From Ruminococcus sp. (GTDB lineage: Bacteria; Bacillota; Clostridia; Oscillospirales; Ruminococcaceae): a DNA stretch of 64,000 nucleotides. The position numbers and the translations under genes were made by a program. Location: positions 20,329 to 84,328 of the forward strand of contig JAFUTU010000054.1 of NCBI GenBank assembly GCA_017484095.1. The letters run 5' to 3'. The notes under the pieces are model-generated. The model was not told the origin of the DNA, ran no database searches, and saw only the letters and a list, made by a program, of their open reading frames with translations. Of this stretch, positions 42,587-51,319 are shown piece by piece; position 1 is the stretch's first letter, and each line of letters starts with the position of its first letter.

Positions 42587-43514
42587 GAAGACTAGGATAA
42601 CGGACCTTCTGGGGATAGAGTATCCGATAATTCAGGGCGGTATGGCTTGGATAGCTGAGCACACACTGGCTGCTGCTGTCACAAATGCTGGCGGTCTCGG
42701 ACTTATAGCGGGGGGCTCTGCACCGATAGACTATCTCAGAGAGCAGATAAGGCTGACAAAGGCTGCTGTAGGCGGAAAGCCCTTCGGTGTTAACATAATG
42801 CTGATGAGTCCGAATGCTGAGGAGCTTGCACAGCTCGTTATAGACGAGGGCGTGCCTGTGGTAACGACAGGCGCAGGAAACCCGGGAAAATATATGGCTG
42901 CGTGGAAAGAGGCAGGCATTAAGGTGATACCTGTTATCCCGTCTGTAGGGCTTGCAAAGAGAATGGAACGCGCAGGAGCCGATGCGGTAGTTGCTGAGGG
43001 TACCGAGTCAGGCGGACATATAGGGGAGAACACTACGATGTGCCTAGTTCCGCAGGTTGTAGATGCGCTTGAGATACCAGTTATCGCGGCAGGCGGCATC
43101 GCTGACGGAAGAGGAATTGCGGCATCACTTATGCTGGGCGCAGAGGGCGTTCAGGTAGGAACAAGGTTTCTTGCGAGCGAGGAGTGTCAGATACACCCGA
43201 CCTACAAGGAGCTTGTAGTTAAGGCAAAGGATACTGACAGCGTTGTAACGGGACGCTCAACAGGGCACCCTTGCAGAAATGTCAAGACTAGGTTCTCAAA
43301 GAAGCTTGCAAGCGGAGAGATGAACGGTTCTATCACTCCAGATGAGTTTGAGGAGCTTACGCTTGGATCGCTCAGAAAGGCAGTTAAGGACGGAAACCTT
43401 GAAGAAGGCTCGTTCCTGTGCGGTGCTATAGCAGGAATGGTAAATGATATCAAGCCTGCAAAGGAGATAATCGAAGAGATGTTCGCTCAGGCTGAGGAGC
43501 TTCTGAGCAAATAA
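42576..43514 (+). CDS. fabK: Enoyl-ACP reductase II, flavin-dependent
   Basis: FabK performs the last reduction of the elongation cycle with FMN and is not inhibited by triclosan. I start at 42576 (MTTKKTRITDLLGIEYPIIQ) after AAGGAG, giving 312 residues. Motifs of the nitronate monooxygenase/FabK fold are GGMAWIAEHTLAAAVTNAGG near residue 19, PFGVNIM near 70, AEGTESGGHIGE near 138, and the phosphate-binding AAGGIADGRG near 172 plus GAEGVQVGTRF near 190. No FabI or FabL is in the window. Confidence 0.96.
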   Translation: MTTKKTRITDLLGIEYPIIQGGMAWIAEHTLAAAVTNAGGLGLIAGGSAPIDYLREQIRLTKAAVGGKPFGVNIMLMSPNAEELAQLVIDEGVPVVTTGAGNPGKYMAAWKEAGIKVIPVIPSVGLAKRMERAGADAVVAEGTESGGHIGENTTMCLVPQVVDALEIPVIAAGGIADGRGIAASLMLGAEGVQVGTRFLASEECQIHPTYKELVVKAKDTDSVVTGRSTGHPCRNVKTRFSKKLASGEMNGSITPDEFEELTLGSLRKAVKDGNLEEGSFLCGAIAGMVNDIKPAKEIIEEMFAQAEELLSK

Positions 43515-43529
43515 ACGGAGGAAAGTAAA

Positions 43530-44264
43530 ATGGCTACAGCATTTATTACAGGCTCGGCAAGGGGTATCGGTGCAGCTATCGCGCTGAGACTGGCTAAAGA
43601 CGGATTCAATATAGCGCTCAATGATATCAGCGAGGCTATGTTTGAGGATAATGACATTATAGATAAGATCAAGGCTGAGGGCGTAGAGTGCGAGAAGTTC
43701 ATCTGTGACGTATCAAGCTATGCCGAGGCCGAAAAGACCGTCAAGGCTATTAAGGAGAGGTTCGGATCTATTGATGTGCTTGTGAACAACGCAGGCATAA
43801 CCCGTGACGGACTTCTCGCAAGAATGAGCGAGGAGCAGTATGACACTGTTGTTGCAGTGAACCAGAAGAGCGTATTCAATATGTCAAAGTTCGTCGGCAG
43901 CATAATGATGAGACAGCGCTCGGGCAGGATAATAAATCTTGCGTCTGTGGCAGGTGTTTACGGAAATGCAGGTCAGATGAACTACAGCGCAACAAAGGCA
44001 GCTATAATCGGAATGACAAAGACTGTAGCTAAGGAGCTGGGTTCGAGAGGAGTTACCTGCAATGCAGTTGCCCCCGGCTTTATCAAAACGCCGATGACCG
44101 ACAAGCTCACCGATGAGCAGAAGGCAATGATGCTCAACCAGATAGCTATGAAACGCTTCGGTGAGGTCGAGGATATAGCAGGTGTTGTATCGTTCTTAGC
44201 ATCTAAGGACGCAGGCTACGTAACAGGACAGGTAATAGAGATCAGCGGCGGAATAATGATGTGA
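43530..44264 (+). CDS. fabG: 3-oxoacyl-ACP reductase
   Basis: FabG reduces beta-ketoacyl-ACP with NADPH. The 244-residue SDR has the cofactor loop TGSARGIGAAIALRLA near residue 6, NNAGITRDGLL near 88, the catalytic Ser in NLASVAGVYGN near 138 and YSATKAA near 151. VTGQVIEISGG closes the protein as usual. Its stop codon lies inside a perfect 14-base inverted repeat that separates it from fabF. Confidence 0.97.
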   Translation: MATAFITGSARGIGAAIALRLAKDGFNIALNDISEAMFEDNDIIDKIKAEGVECEKFICDVSSYAEAEKTVKAIKERFGSIDVLVNNAGITRDGLLARMSEEQYDTVVAVNQKSVFNMSKFVGSIMMRQRSGRIINLASVAGVYGNAGQMNYSATKAAIIGMTKTVAKELGSRGVTCNAVAPGFIKTPMTDKLTDEQKAMMLNQIAMKRFGEVEDIAGVVSFLASKDAGYVTGQVIEISGGIMM

Positions 44265-44292
44265 TTATTTCAGTGAAGCTGAAATAATCACA
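44260..44292 (+). promoter_or_regulatory. Perfect 14-bp stem-loop at the fabG/fabF junction
   Basis: TGTGATTATTTCAG (44260-44273) is exactly complementary to CTGAAATAATCACA (44279-44292) with a 5-base loop. It includes the fabG stop codon. No T-run follows, so it is not a standard terminator. mRNA processing or 3'-end protection within the operon is possible. Confidence 0.75.
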
Positions 44293-44320
44293 AAAGCTAC
44301 CCTTTGAAGGAGAGTATACT

Positions 44321-45556
44321 ATGAGCAGAAGAGTTGTTATCACGGGTATGGGTACAGTGAACCCTCTCGGAAAAAATGTGAATGAGTTCTGGGAAAATAT
44401 AAAAGCGAACAAGAACGGTCTTTCGTTTATAGATCAGTTCGATGCTTCCGATTTTTCCGTTAAGATAGTTGGCGCTGTGAAGGATTTTGACAGCTCCGAA
44501 TATATCGACAAGAAAGAATCTAAAAGAATGGACCGCTTTACGCAGTTTGCGGTGTGCTCTGCAAAGCAGGCGCTTGCCCAGGCGGGGACCGACTTTGCAG
44601 ATGTTGACCCGTTCAAGAGGGGAGTTATCATCGGAGTTGGAGTCGGCGGACTTCTTCTAACTGAGCAGGAGGTAAATAAGTTTGCCGAAAAAAAGGACAA
44701 GGTGTCGGTTTTTTATATCCCGATGATGATAGGAAATATGGCAGCAGGCACAGTCGCTATGCAGACAGGCTTCAAGGGCGATAATTTCTGCACCACAACT
44801 GCTTGTGCTTCCGGCACGCACGCTATAGGTGAGGCGTTCAGAAAGATAAAGGACGGCTACCTTGATGTTGCTCTTTGCGGAGGTACGGAATCCTGCATTT
44901 CGAGGTTTGCTCTCAGCGGCTTTAACAATATGAAGGCGCTTTCCCGTGCAGAGGAGCTTGATAAGGCATCAACTCCGTTTGATCTGAACCGTCAGGGCTT
45001 TGTGCTCGGTGAGGGCTCGGGAGTTCTCTGTCTGGAAGAGTATGAGCACGCAAAGGCAAGGGGTGCAAACATCATCGCTGAGATCGCAGGCTACGGCGCA
45101 ACGGGCGATGCTTACCATATGACAAGCCCCTCTCCTACAGGTGAGGCAGCTGCATATGCAATGAAGTACGCTTATGAAGAGGCAGGGCTCAAGCCCGAGG
45201 ACGTAAGCTATATAAATGCTCACGGAACATCTACTGGTCTCAATGACAAGTATGAGACCACAGCTATAAAGATAGCTCTCGGTGAGGACTCAGCAAGAAA
45301 AACTGTTATAAATTCCACTAAGTCGATGATAGGTCATCTTCTCGGTGCTGCAGGTGCAGTTGAGGCGATAGTTACGGCGCTGTCAGTTAAGAATGACTTT
45401 GTTCACAAAACTATAAACTACACCACGCCCGACCCTGAATGTGACCTCGACTATGCAACGGATTCAAACCGCGAGATCACCGTCAAGGCAGCCCTTTCAA
45501 ATTCTCTGGGCTTTGGCGGACACAACGCAACTATCTGTATAAAAAAGGCTGACTGA
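44321..45556 (+). CDS. fabF: 3-oxoacyl-ACP synthase II (KASII)
   Basis: FabF elongates acyl-ACP chains. The 411-residue product shows VVITGMGTVNPLG at the N-terminus, nucleophile Cys in TTACASGTHAIGEA near residue 162, the first His in NAHGTSTGLND near 302, and the second in KSMIGHLLGAAGAVEA near 338. No KASI (FabB) is present. The start follows GAAGGAGAG. It lies between fabG and accB. Confidence 0.97.
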   Translation: MSRRVVITGMGTVNPLGKNVNEFWENIKANKNGLSFIDQFDASDFSVKIVGAVKDFDSSEYIDKKESKRMDRFTQFAVCSAKQALAQAGTDFADVDPFKRGVIIGVGVGGLLLTEQEVNKFAEKKDKVSVFYIPMMIGNMAAGTVAMQTGFKGDNFCTTTACASGTHAIGEAFRKIKDGYLDVALCGGTESCISRFALSGFNNMKALSRAEELDKASTPFDLNRQGFVLGEGSGVLCLEEYEHAKARGANIIAEIAGYGATGDAYHMTSPSPTGEAAAYAMKYAYEEAGLKPEDVSYINAHGTSTGLNDKYETTAIKIALGEDSARKTVINSTKSMIGHLLGAAGAVEAIVTALSVKNDFVHKTINYTTPDPECDLDYATDSNREITVKAALSNSLGFGGHNATICIKKAD

Positions 45557-45576
45557 TTACCGAAAAGGAGAACACT

Positions 45577-46041
45577 ATGGCTAAGCTTGGATTTGATCTT
45601 ACTTTTGAAAATATAGAAAGGCTCGCCGATCTCATCAATGAGAAGGAGCTTTCTGAGATCACACTGGAAGAGGACAGCGGCGTAAAGATAACGCTCAAGG
45701 GTAAAAAGTGCTCGCCGCCTCCTCCGATGGGAGCACCTATGATGCCGCCTGCAATGGCTTTGGCGCCTGCTGCGCAGCAGGCTGAGGCCTCTGCACCCGT
45801 GCCCTCAGGCAAAGAGGTAAAGGCGCCTATCGTGGGAACGTTCTACGCAGCACCCTCGCCTGATTCAAAGCCCTATGTAAGTGTCGGCGACACTATCCAC
45901 AAGGGCGACACTATCTTCATCATAGAGTCGATGAAGGTTATGAGCGAGGTACAGAGCGAGCTTGACGGCGTGGTGCGTGAGATATGCGTATCTAACGGCG
46001 ACCCTGTTGAGTTTGACCAGACTATAATGATACTGGACTAG
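45577..46041 (+). CDS. accB: Acetyl-CoA carboxylase biotin carboxyl carrier protein
   Basis: AccB carries biotin for malonyl-CoA formation. The 154-residue product has an N-terminal helical part, a Pro/Ala-rich hinge (PPPPMGAPMMPPAMALAPAA) near residues 48-67, and a C-terminal biotinyl domain. The acceptor Lys120 is in IESMKVMSEVQS. It is followed immediately by fabZ. Confidence 0.96.
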   Translation: MAKLGFDLTFENIERLADLINEKELSEITLEEDSGVKITLKGKKCSPPPPMGAPMMPPAMALAPAAQQAEASAPVPSGKEVKAPIVGTFYAAPSPDSKPYVSVGDTIHKGDTIFIIESMKVMSEVQSELDGVVREICVSNGDPVEFDQTIMILD

Positions 46042-46050
46042 GTGAAAAAA

Positions 46051-46482
46051 ATGGCAGTTATAATGAATAAGGAGCAGATAATGGAAGTTATCCCTCACAG
46101 GGATCCGTTTCTGCTGATAGATGAGATAAATGATCTTGAGGTTGGTAAAAGCGTTAAAGCCACTAAGTATATAAAAGAGGAAGATTTCTGGTTCAAGGGG
46201 CATTTCCCTGAGTACCCTGTAACTCCCGGCGTGCTCATGGTTGAGATGTGCGCTCAGGCAGGAGCTGTGGCTCTGCTCGCTCTGCCCGAAAACAAGGGCA
46301 AGATAGGCTTCTTCGGAGGGATAAACAACTGCAAGTTCCGCCGTCAGGTAGTTCCGGGAGATAAGCTTGACATAGAGGTCGAGATCATCAAGGTGAAGGG
46401 ACCTATCGGCGTTGGCAAGGCAGTTGCTTCGGTTGACGGTCAGATGGCTGTAAAGGCTGAGATAACCTTTGCAATAAAATAG
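46051..46482 (+). CDS. fabZ: 3-hydroxyacyl-ACP dehydratase
   Basis: FabZ dehydrates beta-hydroxyacyl-ACP. I prefer the ATG at 46051 because AGGTGA lies six bases upstream; it gives 143 residues. The hot-dog fold motifs are IPHRDPFLLIDEI near residue 13 with the catalytic His, and FKGHFPEYPVTPGVLMVE near 48 with the catalytic Glu. KFRRQVVPGD near 92 is also typical. Confidence 0.96.
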   Translation: MAVIMNKEQIMEVIPHRDPFLLIDEINDLEVGKSVKATKYIKEEDFWFKGHFPEYPVTPGVLMVEMCAQAGAVALLALPENKGKIGFFGGINNCKFRRQVVPGDKLDIEVEIIKVKGPIGVGKAVASVDGQMAVKAEITFAIK

Positions 46483-46544
46483 GTCTTCTGTGCCTGCCGT
46501 GACCGATACTATAAACATAATCATACTTTTCAAGGAGAACTGAA

Positions 46545-47900
46545 ATGTTCAAGAAAGTTCTTATCGCCAACAGAGGCGAGATCGCAGTTCGTATAATAAG
46601 AGCCTGCCGGGAGCTCGGCATACACACTGTTGCAGTATACTCAACTGCCGACAGGAACGCTCTCCATGCACAGATAGCTGATGAATCAGTCTGCATAGGG
46701 CCTGCCCCCAGCAAGGACAGCTACCTTAATGTAAGGGCGCTGATATCTGCCTGCGAGATAACGGGTGCCGAGGCTATACACCCGGGCTTCGGGTTTCTTT
46801 CAGAGAATGCAGAGTTTGCAAGAATGTGCGAAAAATGCGGTATTGTTTTCATAGGACCGAGAGCTGCATCTATTGAAATGCTGGGTGACAAGGCTCAGGC
46901 AAAGGAGAGCATGAAAGAAGCAGGTGTGCCTGTTATCATGGGCTCCGACGGTGCTATAGCAAATGTTCATGCCGCACATACACTGGCTCGCGATCTTGGC
47001 TTCCCGGTGCTTATAAAGGCATCGGCAGGCGGCGGCGGACGCGGCATAAGAGTAGTTAATAACGATGACGAGCTCGAACCGATGATGAAGGCTGCCAAGC
47101 AGGAGGCTCTGGCGTGCTTCGGCAATGATGAGATCTATATGGAAAAGCTGATAGAATTTCCGAAGCATATTGAGATACAGATACTTGCCGATAATTACGG
47201 AGATGTTATATGGCTCGGTGAGCGTGACTGCTCGATGCAGAGGAGAAACCAGAAGGTGCTTGAGGAAGCGCCCTCGCCTGCAAGCTTTATGACTGACGAG
47301 CTCAGGCGCAGAATGGGCGAGGCAGCTTGCCGTGCTGCAAGAGTGTGCGGCTACCGCAATGCAGGCACTATAGAATTTCTGGTGGATAAGAACGGCGACT
47401 TCTACTTTATGGAGATGAACACCCGTATACAGGTAGAGCACCCGATAACAGAGGCTGTTACAGGCATCGACCTTGTAAAGCACCAGCTGCTTATTGCCTC
47501 GGGAGAGAGACTTTCCGTCAGACAGGAGGATATCAAGCTTAGAGGCCATTCGATTGAGTGTCGAATAAATGCAGAAAATCCTCTGCTTGACTTCAGACCT
47601 TCTCCGGGTACGATAAATTCGCTGTTCATTCCCGGGGGCCCCGGGATAAGAGTGGATACGGCTGTGTATCAGGGGTATGAGATACCTCCGCAGTACGATT
47701 CAATGATAGCAAAGCTGATCGTTCACGGAAAGGACAGAGAGGAAGCTATAGCAAAAATGACATGGGCACTCTCAGAGTTCATAGTTGACGGTGTGGCTAC
47801 GAATATAGACTTTCAGTTAAAGCTTATACGAAGTAAGGAATTTCTTGACGGAAACTACGACAACGGTTTTCTCAACAGAACGAATATACTTGATAAATGA
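46545..47900 (+). CDS. accC: Acetyl-CoA carboxylase biotin carboxylase subunit
   Basis: AccC carboxylates biotin on AccB using ATP and bicarbonate. The 451-residue product has the ATP-grasp architecture: KVLIANRGEIAVRIIRAC at the start, IHPGFGFLSENAEFA near 73, KASAGGGGRGIRVV near 159, ERDCSMQRRNQKVLEEAPS near 226 and EMNTRIQVEHPITE near 287. A 127-base gap containing a long hairpin separates it from accD. Confidence 0.97.
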   Translation: MFKKVLIANRGEIAVRIIRACRELGIHTVAVYSTADRNALHAQIADESVCIGPAPSKDSYLNVRALISACEITGAEAIHPGFGFLSENAEFARMCEKCGIVFIGPRAASIEMLGDKAQAKESMKEAGVPVIMGSDGAIANVHAAHTLARDLGFPVLIKASAGGGGRGIRVVNNDDELEPMMKAAKQEALACFGNDEIYMEKLIEFPKHIEIQILADNYGDVIWLGERDCSMQRRNQKVLEEAPSPASFMTDELRRRMGEAACRAARVCGYRNAGTIEFLVDKNGDFYFMEMNTRIQVEHPITEAVTGIDLVKHQLLIASGERLSVRQEDIKLRGHSIECRINAENPLLDFRPSPGTINSLFIPGGPGIRVDTAVYQGYEIPPQYDSMIAKLIVHGKDREEAIAKMTWALSEFIVDGVATNIDFQLKLIRSKEFLDGNYDNGFLNRTNILDK

Positions 47901-47917
47901 GATAGTTAACTGTACAG

Positions 47918-47971
47918 CACAGTAACTAAGCGCGATTTGATCCTATCAAAGGTTCGCGCAGCGTTACTGTG
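47918..47971 (+). promoter_or_regulatory. Long stem-loop in the accC/accD intergenic region
   Basis: CACAGTAAC (47918-47926) pairs with GTTACTGTG (47963-47971), then GCGCGA (47930-47935) with TCGCGC (47954-47959), then TTTGAT (47936-47941) with ATCAAA (47945-47950). The three steps are perfect and are separated by small internal loops or bulges. No T-run follows. It would be a stable RNA element in the middle of the operon. Confidence 0.75.
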
Positions 47972-48027
47972 GTCAAACGTCGATAATAACACCTAACTAC
48001 TTATGTGGGGAAGGGGAATTATAAGGA

Positions 48028-48909
48028 ATGTTGGAAGATTTGTTTTCTGTTGTTAAAGTAAGGTTTAATGGCGATAAAACAGAAGATGACAAGAAAAAGA
48101 CCGATATACCGAAGGGGCTGCTTTTTAAGTGCCCCAGATGCCGCAGTGTCACCTTTATGGAAGAGTTCACAAAGGCAGGTAAGGTCTGTCCCGAATGTAA
48201 TTATCATTCGAGACTGCCTGCCAAGGAAAGACTGGAGATAACGGTCGATAAGGGAAGCTTTGAGGAGTTCGATGCTCAGATGATATCGAAAAACCCAATA
48301 GACTTTCCCGATTATAATAAAAAACAGCTCGAGATGCGTGAAAAAACAGGCCTTAAAGACGCTGTCCTCACCGGGAGAGCCAAGATACGTGGCGAGGACT
48401 GCATTATCATCGTTATGGATTCAAACTTTATGATGGCGTCAATGGGCAGCGTGGTCGGCGAGAAGATAACCAGAGCGTTTGAATTTGCCACTGAGAACAG
48501 ACTTCCTGTTGTGGCGTTCACAGCCTCGGGCGGCGCAAGAATGCAGGAGGGCATAGTTGCTCTTATGCAGATGGCTAAGACCAGCGGCGCTGTTGCAAAG
48601 CACAATGAGGCAGGGCTTTTGTATATAACTGTTATGACTGACCCTACAACTGGCGGAGTTACAGCTTCGTTCGCATCTCTCGGAGATATAATAATCGCTG
48701 AACCAAAGGTGCTGATAGGCTTTGCGGGAAGGCGCGTAATTGAGGGAACTATCAAGCAGAAGCTGCCCGATGATTTCCAGTCGGCAGAGTTTATGCTCGA
48801 AAACGGCTTCCTTGATATGATAGTTGAGAGAAAGTCGATGAGGCGAGTGCTTTCAAACATTCTGAAGCTGCACAGGCTTTCGGGAAAGGAGGCCGCTGCC
48901 CATGAATGA
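48028..48909 (+). CDS. accD: Acetyl-CoA carboxylase carboxyltransferase subunit beta
   Basis: AccD forms, with AccA, the carboxyltransferase that makes malonyl-CoA. The 293-residue product has an N-terminal four-Cys zinc ribbon (CPRCRS near residue 35, CPECN near 54). A crotonase-fold domain follows with VVAFTASGGARMQEG near 162, MTDPTTGGVTASFASLGD near 200 and IGFAGRRVIEGT near 230. It overlaps accA by eight bases. Confidence 0.97.
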   Translation: MLEDLFSVVKVRFNGDKTEDDKKKTDIPKGLLFKCPRCRSVTFMEEFTKAGKVCPECNYHSRLPAKERLEITVDKGSFEEFDAQMISKNPIDFPDYNKKQLEMREKTGLKDAVLTGRAKIRGEDCIIIVMDSNFMMASMGSVVGEKITRAFEFATENRLPVVAFTASGGARMQEGIVALMQMAKTSGAVAKHNEAGLLYITVMTDPTTGGVTASFASLGDIIIAEPKVLIGFAGRRVIEGTIKQKLPDDFQSAEFMLENGFLDMIVERKSMRRVLSNILKLHRLSGKEAAAHE

Positions 48910-49708
48910 GCTTACTGCCTGCCAGAGACTTGATCTCATAAGGCATAAGGAAAGACCTACCGTCAGAGATTATATACCGCTACTGTTCGATCACTTCTAT
49001 GAGCTGCACGGAGATAGGCTCTTCGGTGATGACGGCGCTATTCTCGGAGGTATCGGATACTTCAAGGGGATACCCGTAACTGTGATAGCCGAGGTCAAGG
49101 GCAGAAATTTAGATGAGAACAAGGCCTGCAATTTTGCTATGCCGCACCCAGAGGGCTACAGAAAGGCGCTAAGGCTTGCAAGACAGGCAGAAAAATTCCA
49201 CAGACCTGTTATCTGCTTTATTGATACACCCGGAGCCTTCTGCGGTATAGATGCAGAGCAGCACGGCCAGGGTGAAGCGATAGCTAAGAACATAATGGAG
49301 TTTATGATGATAAAAACACCTATCATTTCGATAATCCTCGGTGAGGGCGGTTCAGGCGGTGCGCTGGCTCTTGGTGTTTGTGATGAGTTGGCTATGCTTG
49401 AAAACTCTATCTACTCGGTCATTTCGCCGAGAGGCTTTGCAAGCATTCTCTGGAAGGACCCTTCAAGAGAGCGTGAGGCCTGCGATATTATGAAGATAAC
49501 TGCCGAGGATCTTGTCAGACTGAAGGTGTGTGACCACATAATAGCTGAGGCTGAGGGCGGCGCACATAATGACGCTCAGCTGACAGCAGAGAACATTTCT
49601 GAGTATATTTCTCAGGCTCTTGAAAGAAAATTGCAAAAAGGGCTTGACGAATTGCTAAATCAACGCTATAATAAGTTTAGGACTGTGGGAGAATTTTCCG
49701 AAGGGTAG
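48902..49708 (+). CDS. accA: Acetyl-CoA carboxylase carboxyltransferase subunit alpha
   Basis: AccA is the partner of AccD. The 268-residue product is somewhat shorter than the roughly 315-residue proteobacterial form, lacking part of the N-terminal helical region, as is common in Clostridia. Motifs include RPTVRDYIPLLFDHFYELHG near 19, PVICFIDTPGAFCGIDAEQHGQ near 102, ILGEGGSGGALALGVCD near 147 and ENSIYSVISPRGFASILWKD near 169. Confidence 0.97.
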   Translation: MNELTACQRLDLIRHKERPTVRDYIPLLFDHFYELHGDRLFGDDGAILGGIGYFKGIPVTVIAEVKGRNLDENKACNFAMPHPEGYRKALRLARQAEKFHRPVICFIDTPGAFCGIDAEQHGQGEAIAKNIMEFMMIKTPIISIILGEGGSGGALALGVCDELAMLENSIYSVISPRGFASILWKDPSREREACDIMKITAEDLVRLKVCDHIIAEAEGGAHNDAQLTAENISEYISQALERKLQKGLDELLNQRYNKFRTVGEFSEG

Positions 49709-49759
49709 CTTTCGGCTCACAGTGACCTGCCACTATTTCTAAGAATGGAGGGAAAGCAA

Positions 49760-49993
49760 ATGGTATTTGATAAGGTAAGTGAGATCATCGTTGATCAGCT
49801 CGAGTGCGAGAAGGATGATGTTACGATGGAGGCTTCCATTACTGACGATCTCGGCGCTGATTCTCTTGACGTTGTCGATCTGGTAATGAGCATCGAGGAG
49901 AGCTTCGATGTTGAGATCCCCGATGAGGATGTTGAGGGCATCAAGACTGTAGGCGATATCGTTAAGTATATTGAAAGCAAGGTAGAGGAATAA
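49760..49993 (+). CDS. acpP: Acyl carrier protein
   Basis: ACP carries the growing acyl chain on phosphopantetheine. I start at 49760 (MVFDKVSEI) since GGAGGG lies just upstream; the ATG at 49745 would place that site inside the gene. The 77-residue acidic product has the modification site [14 protein letters not shown] with Ser35. It ends the fab operon, and CoaD in the same window supplies the cofactor pathway. A strong terminator follows. Confidence 0.97.
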   Translation: MVFDKVSEIIVDQLECEKDDVTMEASITDDLGADSLDVVDLVMSIEESFDVEIPDEDVEGIKTVGDIVKYIESKVEE

Positions 49994-50005
49994 TTCCGGT
50001 ACTGT

Positions 50006-50047
50006 AAAAGGGCTGCTTCCCGATCGGAGAGCAGCCCTTATTTTTTG
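50006..50047. terminator. Terminator of the fab operon
   Basis: AAGGGCTGC (50008-50016) pairs with GCAGCCCTT (50031-50039) with an inner CC/GG step, then TATTTTTT. The stop codon of the converging minus-strand gene (50038-50040) lies in the 3' arm. Confidence 0.9.
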
Positions 50048-50355
50048 TGCTTATATTCAATATATTCGCTTATTGTCGTGACAATGGCGATAAAACAGCC
50101 CAATAGAAACGCTCCGCTGTAAAGAAGCCCTATCATTCCCAGAGCGCTTTTGTTTGACGCGCTGTAGCTTTCATCGGCAGGTGAGAACATTATGTTCAGT
50201 CCGGTGAGCAGCAATATAAATGACAGTACTGAGAATAAAACGCTGTGCCCTATAAGACCGCCCACAGTATAAGGGTCATAGGTTTTGACCCAGAGGAGCG
50301 CCCAGCCGACCGAGACGACAAGGACGAGGGCAAGCTTCAGGTATTCAAGTATCAT
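50038..50355 (-). CDS. Small membrane protein of unknown function
   Basis: From the start at 50355 (MILEYLKLALVL, after AAGGAGG) the product has 105 residues with three membrane segments at about 5-23, 32-56 and 73-96. A longer frame exists upstream, but it overlaps the neighbouring gene and lacks a ribosome site. No family is recognised. The start lies inside the end of the upstream gene, so the two are translationally coupled. Confidence 0.75.
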   Translation of the reverse strand: MILEYLKLALVLVVSVGWALLWVKTYDPYTVGGLIGHSVLFSVLSFILLLTGLNIMFSPADESYSASNKSALGMIGLLYSGAFLLGCFIAIVTTISEYIEYKHKK

Positions 50356-51061
50356 TTTTTCCCTCCTTATAGGACTCTTTTGCCAGACGAAACTGTTCTT
50401 CCCATTCTGTTTTACTGCTGCTGTCGGGGAGCTTGTCAAGAAAACCTGTCTTTTCGGCTGCATCAATTAACTTGATCTCTTCATCAGAGACATATGTGTG
50501 ATAGTTTTCATCAAAGCCGAACAGGCAAGTCAGAACATCGTCCTCTTCATTGAGCCCTATCAGCTCTCCGCCGCCACTGTCAAGCACCCAGATGATCCTG
50601 TCTCCGTTATTCATATCATAGGAGATATAGTCTCTCGGAGCACTGCTTTTTCCGTTGCCGTTATATGTGCGATAACGGGTCACTCTGCCGTCTTTATCCG
50701 TGAGCTCAACAAAATCCTTCGGGTGAAAACCATGGTTGTCAACATACACCCTGACATCAACAGCTTCTCCTGCCGAACCTGTGATGCTGCCGATATACAG
50801 GTCTTTGTCCTCGGAGTTATTTGATAATGCACCAAGCCATGACCCTGAACCGCCAATGAGCATCAGCAGATTAATCGCCGTGATAACGCCTGCCATAATG
50901 AAAAAGCGTTTAGCCCTTGAAAGCTTCGCCGCAGGTCGGTGAAAGAGCCGCTTTGCACCGTCATAGCTGAAAATAACTAATCCGCTAAAAATTATCGCAG
51001 GAGCACAGGCTATCCCCGCCAACCACATTAGATCGGCGATGGTAAGACCCACACCTTTCAC
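50345..51061 (-). CDS. Membrane protein of unknown function
   Basis: The 238-residue product has two membrane segments at about residues 9-30 and 50-72. An extracytoplasmic region of about 160 residues follows, with alternating strands and charged residues (GEAVDVRVYVDNHGFHPKDF, SYDMNNGDRIIWVLDSGGGE). No known domain is recognised. It is co-transcribed with the small membrane protein downstream. Confidence 0.75.
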   Translation of the reverse strand: MKGVGLTIADLMWLAGIACAPAIIFSGLVIFSYDGAKRLFHRPAAKLSRAKRFFIMAGVITAINLLMLIGGSGSWLGALSNNSEDKDLYIGSITGSAGEAVDVRVYVDNHGFHPKDFVELTDKDGRVTRYRTYNGNGKSSAPRDYISYDMNNGDRIIWVLDSGGGELIGLNEEDDVLTCLFGFDENYHTYVSDEEIKLIDAAEKTGFLDKLPDSSSKTEWEEQFRLAKESYKEGKNDT

Positions 51062-51239
51062 TCTGTATCACTCCTTTTGCGTGCTGACATTTACTGCATA
51101 TCTTTTATGGTATTATACTACTGCCGCGAATATTTGTCAAATTCTGCTTGGCTGCTTGAACTATTAAATCGATGATCGTCGGGCAGTTTTTGGCGTTTGT
51201 GCAAAGTGCATAAAATTGCAATATATTTCTTAAAGGGTA

Positions 51240-51268
51240 TAGACAAAGAACGGGTTTTGTGGTATAAT
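51240..51268 (+). promoter_or_regulatory. Promoter of the Nudix hydrolase gene
   Basis: TAGACA (51240-51245), 17 bases, TATAAT (51263-51268). A start near 51275 rules out the longer frame beginning at 51197. Confidence 0.7.
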
Positions 51269-51319
51269 AGGAGCAATGATAGAGTAAACGGGCTTTATGT
51301 CTGTTGGAAAGGAATTTTT

